Of a stretch of 64,000 bases of DNA, positions 37,094 to 49,410 are shown in pieces. The stretch is from assembly GCF_000005505.3 (NCBI RefSeq), contig NC_016133.3:31737008-31801007 (forward strand), given 5' to 3'. The stretch comes from Brachypodium distachyon. Its lineage: Eukaryota; Streptophyta; Magnoliopsida; Poales; Poaceae. Under the pieces are notes generated by a model. That model saw nothing but the letters and a program-made list of their open reading frames with translations, searched no databases and was not told the origin of the DNA. A program made the translations under genes and the position numbers. Numbering within the stretch: the stretch's first letter is position 1; each line of letters begins with the position of its first letter.

Positions 37094-37210
37094 CACTCCC
37101 TCTGATCGGTATTACTTGTCTCAAATTTGCCCAAATACGGATGTATCTATGTGTAAAAAACGTCTAGATACATGTAATATTTTGACAAGTAATTTCGGTC
37201 GGAGGGAGTA
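37094..37210. mobile_element. Stowaway-type MITE
   Basis: Left end CTCCCTCTGATCGGTATTAC and right end GTAATTTCGGTCGGAGGGAG. The right flank is TA and the left flank is now CA, so the target duplication has one substitution. Confidence 0.88.
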
Positions 37211-37642
37211 GTTTTCTTTTATATAAAATAAGTTGGTCCTTATGACAAAGAGGTCGAACACTTTATAATTTGGAACAGATTGAGTATGGAGTACTGTATT
37301 TTTGTGACATATCTGTCTACTTTAGAATGGAATTAGGATTCCTTTCTTCCTATTGCTGATGTGATCCTGGTATGATTCGTGTAGATAAAATTGCATTGTA
37401 CGCCCTGAAATTCAAATGGAGCATTTTATTCTGGCCGGCAAAAAAAAAAACAGATGGAACTGGTTTCAAGTTATTGCACTCCGAACAGATGAAGTCAGCT
37501 CTTGAAGCAATTGGATTTTGTACTCCACTGGTATTTCTCTTCCCAAAAATGTTCCTAGCTTAACAAGGTCTATCGAGTGCCGCGGGCCCGCGACCGAGAA
37601 ACGAGATCACACCCGCCCAGATCTCTCTGCACATCGCCGGCG

Positions 37643-40600
37643 ATGTCGTCGCCCTACACCGGCGCGCCGGCGCCGTCCCCGGCGACGCAGCAGAACCACT
37701 CCCTGGCGTTCCGCGTGATGCGGCTATCCCGCCCCTCGCTGCGGCCCGACCCGGCCGCGCTCCTCCGCTTCGACCCCCGGGACGTCTTCCTCCCGGAGGA
37801 CGCCCTCACCTCCCCTGACCCCTCCGCCGCCGCCGAACTACTCCACGGCCTCCTCCACCCGCCCGACTCCGCCGTCTCCACCACCGCCGTCCCAGGGGAC
37901 TTCACCTTCCGGGACCGCTTCCTCCTCCGCGACCCCGCCGACGCCCTCGCACTCCCCGGACTCCTCGTCCTCCCCCAGGCTTTCGGGTTCGCTTTTCTAT
38001 TTCCTTCTAGAATGTAGGGATTTAGTGGGATCCTGCTTAAGTCCCACTTCCAGGCCAATAGAGACCTGCTAGTTCAAAATATTTGCTCAAAATTTGACTC
38101 AAGATTTTGAGGTTGGTCTGTAAGCGGGACATACGCTGGATTCCGTTTGCATCCCTACTAGAGTGTTCTGTGCAGGGTGAGCGCTTCTGTTAACACTTGT
38201 ATCTGTGTGTCTGGCTAGGGCGATCTATTTGGGGGAGACATTCTGCAGCTACATCAGCATCAACAACAGCTCCGGCTTGGAGGCCAGAGAAGTCATCATC
38301 AAGGTATTGATACACTGCATACTCTCTTGCTCTCACGAGAAAGTGATTTGAATTGCATCATTTAGGTCCAGTTTTTGGTTGGTGCAAAATGCTGGTACAT
38401 TTAGTTAACCTGCTAGGTTGATACGGTTTTTTGTGTGTGTTGAAATATCGTACCAGCATGGAACTATGGTTAAGGCAGGTTCGTCTGAGTTAAAATCCGT
38501 GGTACCTAAGGATTTCCCTTGAAGTCGTATGAATTGTGGCCTTAGCTCGCTCATACAGTTTTGTCTTATTCTGTCATGTAAAGTTTGACTGCACTTTACT
38601 TACATAGGCGGAAATACAAACTGAGAGACAGAGGATACTTCTTCTAGATACATCAAAATCTCCTGTTGAATCGATTAGATCAGGGGGCAGATATGATTTT
38701 ATCGTGGAGCATGATGTCAAAGAACTGGGTGCACATACGTATGCTCCTTTTCCTCTTGATTTAACTTATAGTTTGCTTTGGTGATAGCAGTCCTGACTGT
38801 TTAGTTGGTTGCATGCTGATTGAATCCAGGCTTGTCTGTACTGCTTTATATAATGACGGCGATGCTGAGCGTAAATATCTTCCTCAGTTCTTCAAGTTCA
38901 CTGTTTCAAACCCATTGTCTGTTCGAACAAAGGTACTTAAGTTCTGCAATTCTCACGATTTTCTAGAACAAAGTTCCAAGCAAATTAAGATTATAAAAGT
39001 AGACTGAATAAATAATGTGCGTTCACCTTTCTTTTTCAGGTTCGAACCATCAAGGTAGGTTATCTCCTACTTCGAATCTGTAAATGTTAACTGCAAGTCC
39101 TTTCATTAAGTGTAGGTGCCTTCTTTAGGAATCGTAACTCGTAAGTGGATATGTTGTCTATACATTTGATTTAGATTATTAATTTTCATATTTAATCTTG
39201 TTCTCTGTGCTTAGATTGTATGTTTGTAATAATCACACTCGAACTTTCCTTTTTGTAGTCGCAGTCCTTTTTCTTTGCCCTTTCTTGCCAGCCCATCCTG
39301 CCGAGAATCACATATAAACTACCCGCAAAAAATGGAGAATCACATATAAACTGCTTTTTGTTCTGACGCATTCTTATCGCGAACTTGAATTTCTTTAAAA
39401 ATGGAGACATCTCATAATCCTTAATCTGTTTAGACAACCTATTATCTGCAGTTGATCGGCGTTATTCCCTTTGAAATGTGTATATTCTGTTTGTTGTGTA
39501 TTTGGTTGTCCATTCATTAATTCACCATGGCAATCTTGAACTCTATATAGTTGATCCATGTCGACAGGATACTACATATCTGGAAGCCTGCATAGAGAAT
39601 CATACAAAGTCTAATCTTTACATGGATCAAGTTGATTTTGAACCTGCCGAACAGTGGAGCGCTACAATATTGGAAGCCGATGAACATCCCTCGGTAGTGA
39701 AGTCCACAATACGGTAATTTGAACATTGAAAATGATCTCTATTTAGTAAACAGAACATGATGTGTCCTTATCAGCATGTTGATTCTGTCACATCAATAAA
39801 TGAATGGCTAATCTGAGTTTTCCTATTTTTATACAGGGATCTCTGCAAACAACCAATTCTCATTAGAGCTGGAGGAGGTATATACAATTACTTATATCAA
39901 CTCAGACCATCCTCCGACGAGTCTAGTCAAATCAAGGCTGAGGGAAGCAGTGTACTTGGTAAATTTCAAATTACATGGCGGACAAATCTTGGTGAACCAG
40001 GCCGGTTGCAAACTCAGAACATTAATAGCACTGTCAGTATACTTCCTGGCCTCCTGTTTTGACTATCTTTGACTATCTTTGTTACGTGATGACCTTTAAA
40101 CCTGTTAACTAAAATGATGTTGAGTCAGTTTTGCATTAAAACTGTAAATGATACTCCCTCCGATAGTGTCGGGGATCTAGTACAAAGTTGTACTAACTTT
40201 GTACTAAAACCCCGACACTTATTATGGATAGGAGGGTGTAATTAATGACTTTACTGTCCTCTAATTTAACCCATTGCTTTGTTTCTTACAACTCTTGGTT
40301 TTTTGGCAGCCCACTCCAAGCAAAGATGTTGATCTTCGTGCTGTGAAAGTTCCACCTGTCATATTTCTAGAAAGACCATTTATGGTAGGTGATTTCTTGG
40401 TTAACATTTCATACAAAATTGTGCAGCCTAAACTAGTGTGGCCCAAATAGCCAGCTAAAACAGTTAGTTCATGCATGATGGATTTTCCTTTGAAAATTGC
40501 TGCGGGAAGGCAAAACTTTAGATTATAGAGTTCTATGAAGTTTAATAATAAACATTCTTTCTTCACAGGAGTATACATGGAGGTTAATAATTCCTGAATT

Positions 40601-43042
40601 TATCTATTTTTTCTGAAATAATGAAATTAAAGAATTAGCTTTCCTGCTTCTGGCTTGTGGGTATGAAGTTGGGTTGGTGTTGCAATCTTTCTGTCATGTC
40701 TGGATTTGGATCCTCCATATAGTTCCTCTATCTTTCATTTTATTTAATTTTTTAATATATTCCACTTGGGTTCTCCACTTGCATTCCCATAAATGGGCCA
40801 CTCTGAATCTACTTTGTCAAGTATTCCCAGATGAGATGTTATTCTTTCCTAGTTGGCATGTGTCATTGCAGTGAGGTGTGATAGCATTCTTCATGATTGG
40901 TCTGAGCTTACCTTCCACCCTGAACAACACATCTGCCTCACTATATCCTTGAACATACTGTCTAGTTCTATGTCTTTCCAACCTCATGATTTGGTCTCAT
41001 TCTTATCTGCTTGGATGAGCACTTTCACCTGTCTCAAGCCTTCCCTTGGTAAAATCTGTAGCTTGGGAACTTTTGCTACGTATGGAACTTTTGCTTGAGC
41101 TGTTGACCATGTAAGCAAGCTTCTGTTGATCTTACCTAGTGACTGTATCTGACAGTTCATATTTCCCGAATTGGGATAATTACTACAGATTTTATGGACA
41201 GTATGATCTGGATGCTTGAATGAGTCTTGTTTCTTCTTTCTCTTCACATTTTCATGACTTGCATCTGTGCATTAATATTAATTATATCGACAATGCCTTT
41301 GGAAATTACCATTGTTGTTTAATGTGCATTCATGTCTTCAGGTCAATCTATGCGTTACAAACCAAACAGGGAAAACGGTTGGCCCTTTTGAAGTATTTCT
41401 AGCTTCAAATATATCTGGTGAACAGAAAGCTGTTCTGGTCAATGGATTACAGAAGTTGGTTAGTCACTGCACTCAGATGTATTTTTATATTTAGGTGCTA
41501 CATGGATAGGTGAGGTGCAGAGAGATAGCTCACAGCTCTGGTCTGAGCTTTTCATTAGAACATTTTTGGTTGGGGTGTTTTGACAGCTGCTTAAACAGTT
41601 CTCCTGTGAAAATTTGTGACTGATATTCCATTTAATTTTTACATCTACGTAACTAGTGATCATGTGGTTTTAGTAGGCTTATGTGTTGTGTAGACATGTG
41701 TCAGACCATATGGTTCTTTTTTGGAAAAAGAACAGGAAGTTAGGTAGAGGATTTATCTTTGTATTCGCTTCCAGGATAACGGTATACCTTTCTGGCTAAG
41801 TGAAGTTCATATTAGTGGGTAGGTTTTAGGTCAACAATAATTTGCATCATGCTACTAGTAGTTTCTGATTTAAGCACTTTGGTAGTAGCTACTTTACATC
41901 ATTAACATTGTTACTTTGAGAAGTCACCCAGGGGTCACTCAATTTTTTTTAAATTTTTTTTGTTACTTCTCGAGTTTTTTAACTTGTTACAGATCAGAGC
42001 TCACTGGCTAAGCTCTATCTTAATTAAAGTGATCCTCCTAGGCATCACTCAATTTTTTTAACCTTGTTACTTCTCGAGTTTTAAATATATGGTCAAACAT
42101 GGAATTTTCTATGTTGGAGTAAACTACCTGACAGACTGCAACTAACCTCTTGAATATAATGCTCATTTTTTTAGAATTCTCACTGTATTGTGCACAGGTT
42201 TTGCCACTAGTGGAGGCTTTTGAGTCCATCAACTTTGACCTGGTGAGACTACAGACACATAACTTATGATATGCATATATCTTGTTGTTCCAGAAATAAA
42301 GTGTATGCCCTTTTTGACAAACTTGAGACATCTTTTGTTGGACGGAGGGAGTAGTATTGATGAATTACTTGTATACTTGTTGTGGTTCATGAAATCCGGA
42401 GCTGCATATGAATGACAAAATAAACTATGCTTCTGTAAATATTTATCTATTTTCCTTAATATTGTCATTGTAAGAATGCATTTTGCATGATGTAATGTAA
42501 GAATTAGGAATGGAAACGACGTACTTGTTAAATTACGGCAGAATAGAGTCAGCATGGATTGTATTCTTACCTGATTTTTTAGCTTGCATCTAATTCGAAC
42601 ATGCTTGAATTGAAAACTTGTTTCGATCATCAAAGTCGGTAGTTTTTTTTTCTGTTCTGCATAATGCAGTCTAATCAGAGTCTATTGGTAAGATTCAAGA
42701 TTGTGATCCAATTTTAGAATTAATATTTTTCTGTCAAATACAATGCCTTATGTGAATTTGAACAAAGTGTGGTGATTATCTCTGGGATAACCTTGTGCAG
42801 AGCATGGTAGCTACCCAATTAGGTGTGCAAAAAATCTCTGGCATTACAATGTATGCCGTGCAGGAAAGGAAGTACTACGAACCTTTGCCAGACATAGAGG
42901 TAAAGTGTTAGCAACTTTAATCTTTATCTGCTGACAATTGCATTTTAGCATGCATCCACCGCTTGAACTTATGCCTGCTGAAAGCTTTTCCATGCTTGTT
43001 TACGTGTTTCCCACCTTGCAGATTTTTGTTGATGCGGAATAG
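37643..43042 (+). CDS. TRAPPC13: Trafficking protein particle complex subunit 13 homologue (DUF974)
   Basis: Twelve exons join in frame to 458 residues: 37643-37986, 38219-38303, 38608-38738, 38830-38932, 39040-39054, 39568-39713, 39837-40032, 40310-40384, 41342-41458, 42198-42242, 42801-42899, 43022-43042. TRAPPC13 is an accessory subunit of the TRAPP tethering complex, which acts on Rab GTPases in ER-Golgi and autophagy traffic. Family blocks include LAFRVMRLSRP, LPQAFGAIYLGETFCSYISI, the KFFKF-type segment QFFKFTVSNPLSVRTK, WRTNLGEPGRLQT and the tail ISGITMYAVQERKYYEPLPD. The start is the ATG giving MSSPYTG, just before the conserved block. Exon 5 is only 15 nt and the last coding exon 21 nt. 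The donor after exon 1 (GTTCGC) is weak but keeps the conserved junction AFG-AIYLGE. A short MITE lies in intron 7. Confidence 0.94.
40152..40240. mobile_element. Short hairpin Stowaway MITE in TRAPPC13 intron 7
   Basis: An 89-bp TA-flanked element with strongly complementary halves (GTGTCGGGG...TAGTACAAAG and complement), close in type to those at 10535 and 31603. Confidence 0.88.
42313..42353. mobile_element. Right end of a Stowaway MITE in TRAPPC13 intron 10
   Basis: GACAAACTTGAGACATCTTT followed by TGTTGGACGGAGGGAGTA matches the right end of the copies at 4558 and 60614, but the left half is missing, so this is a truncated copy. Confidence 0.8.
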
Positions 43043-43733
43043 AGTACATCATCCCCATCAGGAGACTCATTCAACGTGCTAGATTAGACCAATTTATGGC
43101 CCTCCCCATGTTCTTTATTGTACAATTGCATCATGTTATAATTGAACACATCTTTTTTATATATAAATATATAGTCGTGAGTGTATCAATCGTCAGTGCA
43201 TATTCCTGATGATGAACATCATTTTGCTCCATCACACTGCCCACGACATTGTTGCTAGTCGACATAGAGAAAATTCTCATTCATAGAGAAAATTGACAAC
43301 ATTTGATACACGCCACAAACAGTAAAGAAAAGACACACAAACTGACAAAAAAAATGATACCGCACACTGTTGTGTGAATGTTCAAAAAAACCAAGAAAGA
43401 GCACAATCTTGCAGAAGAATCATAGATCACTTCCATAATAATATGTTGCACAAGGCCACAAATGTTGTGACATATCAGAGTCAAAGGCACCACCACATCC
43501 AGTTGCACAAGAGCACGCAGATTACCCCACCATACAACAGATGAAACCACAAAAGCAACGTTCCAAGCCAACACAAGTAGCAATCCCACATCCAAAAAAA
43601 CCCACAAGTCATAACCAGCAATGACCACCTTGCAACATCCAAAAACCCAATCGTTCCTCCTTTCAGGTGAAGCCCATCGATGAGGATCTGCAGAGCTGCA
43701 CTCCTAGACGTCTGATAGCCTCAGCCAGGAGTT
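43043..43733. other. Convergent 3' region of TRAPPC13 and EB1
   Basis: The two genes end facing each other with 691 bases between stop codons. Apart from the 71-bp duplicated EB1 end (43663-43733), I see no gene or element. Confidence 0.7.
43663..43733 (-). repeat. Diverged tandem copy of the last 71 bases of the EB1 coding region
   Basis: TCAGGTGAAGC(C/T)CATC(G/A)ATG starts at 43663 and again at 43734, where it is the end of the EB1 gene on the minus strand. The match continues through CTCAGCC(A/T)GGAG, with roughly 80 percent identity by eye. The copy lies directly after the stop codon and is presumably in the 3' UTR. Confidence 0.85.
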
Positions 43734-45964
43734 TCAGGTGAAGCTCATCAATGGGGATCCGCACAGCTGCACGTCTGAGACGTCTGAGAGCCTCAGCCTG
43801 GAGCTCGACCCCATCTCAAACTCCTCCAGGTCTGAGACGCTCTTCCTCTTGTGCGCCGCCTCCTGCCTCGAGATCTCCTCGGACGCCTCCCTGGAAGTGG
43901 AGCTTGGGACCTCGGATGCCTCCAGGATGGGGCTCAGCATCGGCTGCTGCTGCTGCTGGTTCTGCTGTGCCAACATTTCCGCATGAGCTTCTGCCACAGT
44001 CGAGGGGTCGTCCTCTGATGCGTAAAGTATCTTCTGGATAGCCTTGACGATCTGCACAAAGCATAAATATTTCATCGTCTACATTGCCCTGAATCACACA
44101 TAAAAAGAGGCGAATGGTCAGGCTTTTCAGTTACTTACTGGCAAGTGCTCAACTTCAGGACTTTGGCACAAGATCTCAACATCCCGGAGCTTGGAGAAAT
44201 AGAAATCTCTTTCTTTCTCAGCACTATCGACAAGGAGCTTCAGTTCAGTCATCTGTAAAGAAACATTGTCACAATACAATTAGTTCATAATTCTGCAAGC
44301 TGAAAGAAAGTTGTGTATGTCCTGAGCATTCATACGAAGTTGTTCTCACCTGTGCATCATAAACTGGCCCTGCAGAGTTAGAAAGTGCTGGCTTTGCATT
44401 GCGCTGTGGGGCATTCCCTGCATGCACATTGGCCCTTTTAGCGCCGTGGGACGTCTGACCTTTGTGGGTGGCGGGTGCAGACTTGGCAGGAGCTTGAGAA
44501 GTCACTGACGTCCTTCTGTTGGTCTCCTTTCCACCTTTGCTGCTTTCTCTTCTCTCAGAGGCGTTATAGCTTGTGCATCCATTCATAACAGAACAAGTAA
44601 CATCAGTATTCAGAGGATTTTAAGCAGATATCGAAAGCAATGACGAGCACAGCACAATTGGTAAAAGCAATTGAGCAATGTTCGCAATTAACTTGGCTAT
44701 AGATGCTAGTACAATTGACTGACTACCTGCTCATGGATCCTCCATTAACAGAATCACAGTATCTTTTCATCCATTGCATGAACTCCAGGTTGTCTAGGGG
44801 TCTTCCTTTGATGAGCTTATTGACTTCGATGTGCTGCAACAATGACAATAAGATAGTGTTCATTTGCACTATTAGTCCCTTAACAACAACAACTAATAAA
44901 CTAAACACAAATATGCTCAATAAGGCTGACATTCATTCTATAATCTAGACCTCTCATGTCCTGCCAAGTTCAAAACAGATTGAATTTCAGTTTTCACACA
45001 TTCTGATGACAAAAGGCAATTTCCAGATAACAACAAATACCATTTACTTAAGGCTGTTCACGTTTCCTTTAGATTACTACATCTAATGCACAAGGGAAAC
45101 TTCTTTCTCCATACTTCGGAACTAATTGAGGCCGGGGGTTAACCCTCCTATTCGAAAAAAAAAACATAGGAACTAGTAATAATTTCAATGTGCACTTTGC
45201 CCAGCCAATGAAGTCTATTGCTCAAGCTTTCATTTCCACAATCCAGATAATTTCCCAGCTGATTCTAAGTTCCAAAACCAGACAGTTATAGAAATCCACC
45301 ACAGCTTGTGTAACCAAAAGTGTTTCAAACCTTGCGCCTACTCCATGTAGCAGATATAACACTGGATCTAGAATCATTTCATTCAGAAATTACATGCTAC
45401 TGCGTGCAGACCACAAAATCTAAATCAGCTTCTTCCAAGGACTAATTGGGCACCGCCATGATACACAAAGACAAGACACAATTTCACCGGTGCAGCGGGG
45501 GGAGTAGGAGAGAGTGGGTGGGAACCGAGCGCACCTTGGTGATCTTGAGTTTGTTGAACACATCCTGCAGGACCTTGTAATTCTGAATCATGTCGTACTC
45601 GTTCTTGGCGTCGAAGTTGACCTTGTGCATGGGCACCGCCCCTGGGTGCGCTGCATCCATCAGCTGGCACGCCACCGCGCCCGACGCCGCCTGCACACGA
45701 AGAAGAACCCCAACCGCGCCATCTCAGCAACCACGAAAACGCAGACGAACCGAAACTAACACTCAGATCCAGAAAAACCAGGACCCCCCGCAGAGGCAGA
45801 GGAGAAACCCCAATGGATCGGCGCCGCAAGGAAAGGGAAAGCCCGTGACGTACCTCCTCGACCTTGGCGATGCCGAGCTGCAGCGTGGTGTTGATCCAGG
45901 CGAGGATCTCGTTGCGCCCTACGAAGTAGGCGCCGTCCATCATCCCGATGTTGCTCGCCGCCAT
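43734..45964 (-). CDS. EB1: Microtubule plus-end binding protein, RP/EB family (EB1)
   Basis: Six exons on the minus strand, in transcript order 45964-45854, 45690-45535, 44833-44727, 44569-44350, 44252-44139, 44051-43734, encode 341 residues. EB1 proteins track growing microtubule plus ends and recruit partners. Residues about 14-115 are the N-terminal calponin-homology domain ([44 protein letters not shown]). A basic Ser/Pro-rich linker follows. Exons 5-6 encode the coiled coil and EB homology domain ([29 protein letters not shown]). The tail is basic (AHKRKS) and lacks the terminal EEY/F of animal EB1, which suggests the plant EB1c subtype; that subtype call is an inference. All introns are GT-AG. 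Confidence 0.95.
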
Positions 45965-46522
45965 CTCGTCCGAGCCGCAACCTCTCTCGCCAAGAGCAGA
46001 TGGGCCGGGTTTGGGGTTTTTGGACGAGGAAGCTTTTTCGAATGCGGCCGGCGTTGGGGGATTCGGTCGGTGGGATTTGGGGGGCGGCGGAAATATAAAG
46101 CTAGGAGGAAGGAGGCTCTGGCGTTCTGGACGGTTCTACCCCTCGGACGGGGTTCGAATTCCGACGGTGAGATTCGCGAGCCGGGTGCGATTGGACGGCC
46201 AGATTCGTCCGACCGTTGGAAGAGCGGGGCCATCTTGCGGTTTCGGTGGAATTTCGAATTTTGGGGTGAGCCTGAGGCCCTGAGCTGGCACGCGCCGCGT
46301 GTGGACCGTGTGGTGCTTTAGCTGGACCCGCCTGAAGCTTTTGAAGTTTCAGCAAATGTTGCAGTAAATACAGCAGAGTAGTGTGCTCTGTGCTGTTGAT
46401 GCACTGGTAATACTAATGGATCACCAGGGTAGCATGGGACTTCAAGAACATTTTTTTTAAAATTATCATATTTACGGGGAGATGCCGATTACGTGCCGTA
46501 AAAACCTAGTTAGAAATAAACG

Positions 46523-46650
46523 TACTTTCTCCGTTCAACAAAATATGTCTCAAATTTGTCAAATTTTGAATGTATCTAGACATGACTTAGTGTATAAATG
46601 CGTTTAAATTTGATCAAAGTTGAGACATTTTTTGTTGGACGAAAGGAGTA
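46523..46650. mobile_element. Stowaway-type MITE
   Basis: TA-flanked, with ends CTTTCTCCGTTCAACAAAAT and ATTTTTTGTTGGACGAAAGG; same subfamily as 721, 4558 and 60614. Confidence 0.88.
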
Positions 46651-48992
46651 TACAAGTTTGTACAACTGACAAGTAAATATCTCATGACCAACCATGTGCA
46701 TGCATGTACATAAGGTCCTTCCACAAAAAAAATGTACAGAAGGTCGCATTGTATTCTTATTGGTTTTTATGGTGTGCCTGAACATAGCGCACGATGTGAA
46801 TGGATGCGCCTGGAGGCTAAACTAAAAAAAGAATGTGTTTTTTTAAAATAAAAAAAGGAAAGAAGTGTGGTTTCCCATGGAGGGGGGCACTTTTTTTTTG
46901 AGAAGCAGGGGAGCAGCGGCCCAATATAGGAAGCCAGCCTGATACGTTGCCCGCCACTTCGCCCCACACGCAACTTGGGACGGATAGGCCGCAAAATACA
47001 GGCTTGGACTTTCGTTGCTCGGCGACGGAAGAGTAGCAGAGCAGTCTTTTTTTTTCCACTCAAAAAAAAAACAGTCTTTTCTTTTTACAGGAGCAGAGCA
47101 GTCGGGAACTAGGAAAGCACAACTAGAGATGGGCTTTTGAGCTTTTTATTTGTTGGTATGTTGTGGCCTTCTTCTGCTGTTCAACAAATTCGACTTGCTG
47201 CTAAACGGCTCCTTCCTTTGCTTTGCTAGCTAAAAGACTCTGTGTGGAAGGAATGTGGCAGTTGAAATAGGTGTATGTTTGTCGGTCTTGTGAATTACAG
47301 TAAAATGTTTTACATAAGCAAATAAACTGACTACTGTAAAACGGAGAATGAATTAGAATCCGGTCAACTGAATCCCACCGGTTATTTTCGTGACATTTAA
47401 TCATTATTTTTCTCAGGTTAGGATTACGGCCAGACGGGGACGAAGCAGCCCGAGATAAGGAAAAAATAAATTACGGAGTAATAAAAGGATGTCATCGATC
47501 AGAAATGGGTGGGAGAAGCAAGCAAGACGTGTCACTCTGGTGGTGGCTAATTAAACCAGAAAGTCCCCCGATGCGTGCATGTCCGAATTGCAGTACCAGT
47601 GAATATATATTCCGAAATTGAACACTGCTGCAAAATTTTCTTCGACAAAATTAGCTTTTGCAGAGTGCGTGCAGGCCGAAAATAAAATATAAAATACAGT
47701 TTTGCAGTTTTGAAGTCATCTGTTAGTTAGAGATTAAGCCGTCAGATATTAATCTGACGATGTCACGTGAAAAGAGGGAAAAATAAGGATGACCTTCGAA
47801 TTTTAATCTTAATTTAATGGCTTGATTGTCAACTTAAATTTAAAACATTTTGCTTAAAATTCAGACCATTTAGAAACGGACACACCTGAAATAAAGCAGC
47901 AGCGTGCGTGTACGACACGCTCGGTCGAGTACTCTGACCTCGTCGTACAACAAACTCGATCGATCACAGCTGCCAGACGTACGTAACGTAAGTAGCTGGA
48001 CTGCACAATGCTTCGCTGTCAATCTAGTTTGACTATATAGTGTACCCTAGTAAAGTGGTAAACAAGCTAGCTAGCTGGTTTAAATATAGAGATAATCCGC
48101 CCGTACGCCATAGCGTGATGCCGAGACAGACGTACTAAATCCCATGTTACCCAGCCGATGGGATCAATGCACGCCTGCCCACGAGGACCACGTACGACTA
48201 CCACAGCTAGCTGCTCCATGCTGCACACAACCATGCACGACTAGTCTTTCTCTGCGCCTCTCTTCGTCGGCTACCGAGCTCAGCTCCGTATAAAGGACAA
48301 GGAGCATCCATGCGCGAGCTAGCTATCATCCAGAGACCCTCCGTCTCATCTCTTATCGTCTTCTTCCACGGGCACACAGACGCAGCAAGGAACCAAAAGA
48401 TGATCACCTGCGAGCTCACGCGCTGATCGATCTCGATCTCGCCGCTTAAAACTTGATGGGTCTGTATGCTGCAGCGCAATTGCATGCATGCAACTGATAC
48501 GTACGTGCCGTGCGCTCCGGAGTCCACGTATCTGATAGGCGCTTGCATTTCTCGTACGTGGCCCGGGCCTATCTACGTTAGTTTATCGTCGCCCACGTAC
48601 GAGGCACGTGAACAGGCAGGCAGATGCAGTGCTGGACCTGGGAGGCGAGGCCTGGATGACAGGGGGGAGACCACCACGTGAGCCGGTCGAGACAATTAAC
48701 CCATGCCGCCAAACGAGTACTCATTGGCATGCTACTGTTACAACGTATCCGGCCGGTACTTAGCCCCGTACGCCTAAAAAAGAACTGGACTTGTACCCGG
48801 TGAAAACTTCATGTGTTGATAGTGAACCAATGTTTTATACGTATAAATATGTGTGTATGTAAAAATTTAAGTTCAAGAAAACAATTTCAATATTTAACGG
48901 CAGTGAAAAAACAAGAGAAAATGTCGGTTGAAATCTACACTTACGGTGCAAACTATGCAAAATTCGTTAAAACGATGTTAAGAATTTTCAAA

Positions 48993-49109
48993 TACTCCCT
49001 CTGATCCTAAATTGTTGTCGAACTATTACATTTATCTAGACGCTTTTTAAGAATAGATACATTCATATTTGAATAAATTTGTGTCAAGAATTTAGAATCA
49101 GAGGGAGTA
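48993..49109. mobile_element. Stowaway-type MITE
   Basis: TA-flanked, with left end CTCCCTCTGATCCTAAATTG and right end ATTTAGAATCAGAGGGAG. Confidence 0.9.
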
Positions 49110-49226
49110 GTTCTTAAAAACACACACCATATGTTAGGATTTGATGTTCTATAAAGATGCAAAATTTTAAGTTAGAAATCAAATACGTTTGAAAGGATTA
49201 AAAAAATGTAGGGTATGACTATATCC

Positions 49227-49410
49227 CAGTCGCTGATTTAAGGAAAAAACTTAAATCTCAATTGACGCATCAGAGCCGTTGGATTCCCAGTCGCTGATTT
49301 TTAAGAAAAAAACTTAAATCTCAATTGACGCATCAGAGCCGTTGAATTACCAGTCGCTGATTTTTAAGAAAAAAACTTAAATCTCAATTGACGCATCAGA
49401 GCCGTTGGAT
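49227..49410. repeat. Three tandem copies of a 61-63 bp unit
   Basis: Units begin CAGTCGCTGATTT at 49227, 49288 and 49351 and share CTTAAATCTCAATTGACGCA and TCAGAGCCGTT(G)GGAT, with only a few differences between copies. Confidence 0.93.

Larger units (their letters stand above)
36309..37642. other. Intergenic between MED16 and TRAPPC13
   Basis: It holds the MED16 3' flank, a half MITE (about 36842-36945), two complete Stowaway MITEs, and the GC-rich TRAPPC13 leader from about 37,575. No gene was found. Confidence 0.65.

Noticed and set aside
45590..46321. 243-codon plus-strand frame across EB1 exons 1-2 and the upstream region
   Set aside because: It is opposite the well-supported EB1 exons and resembles no protein.
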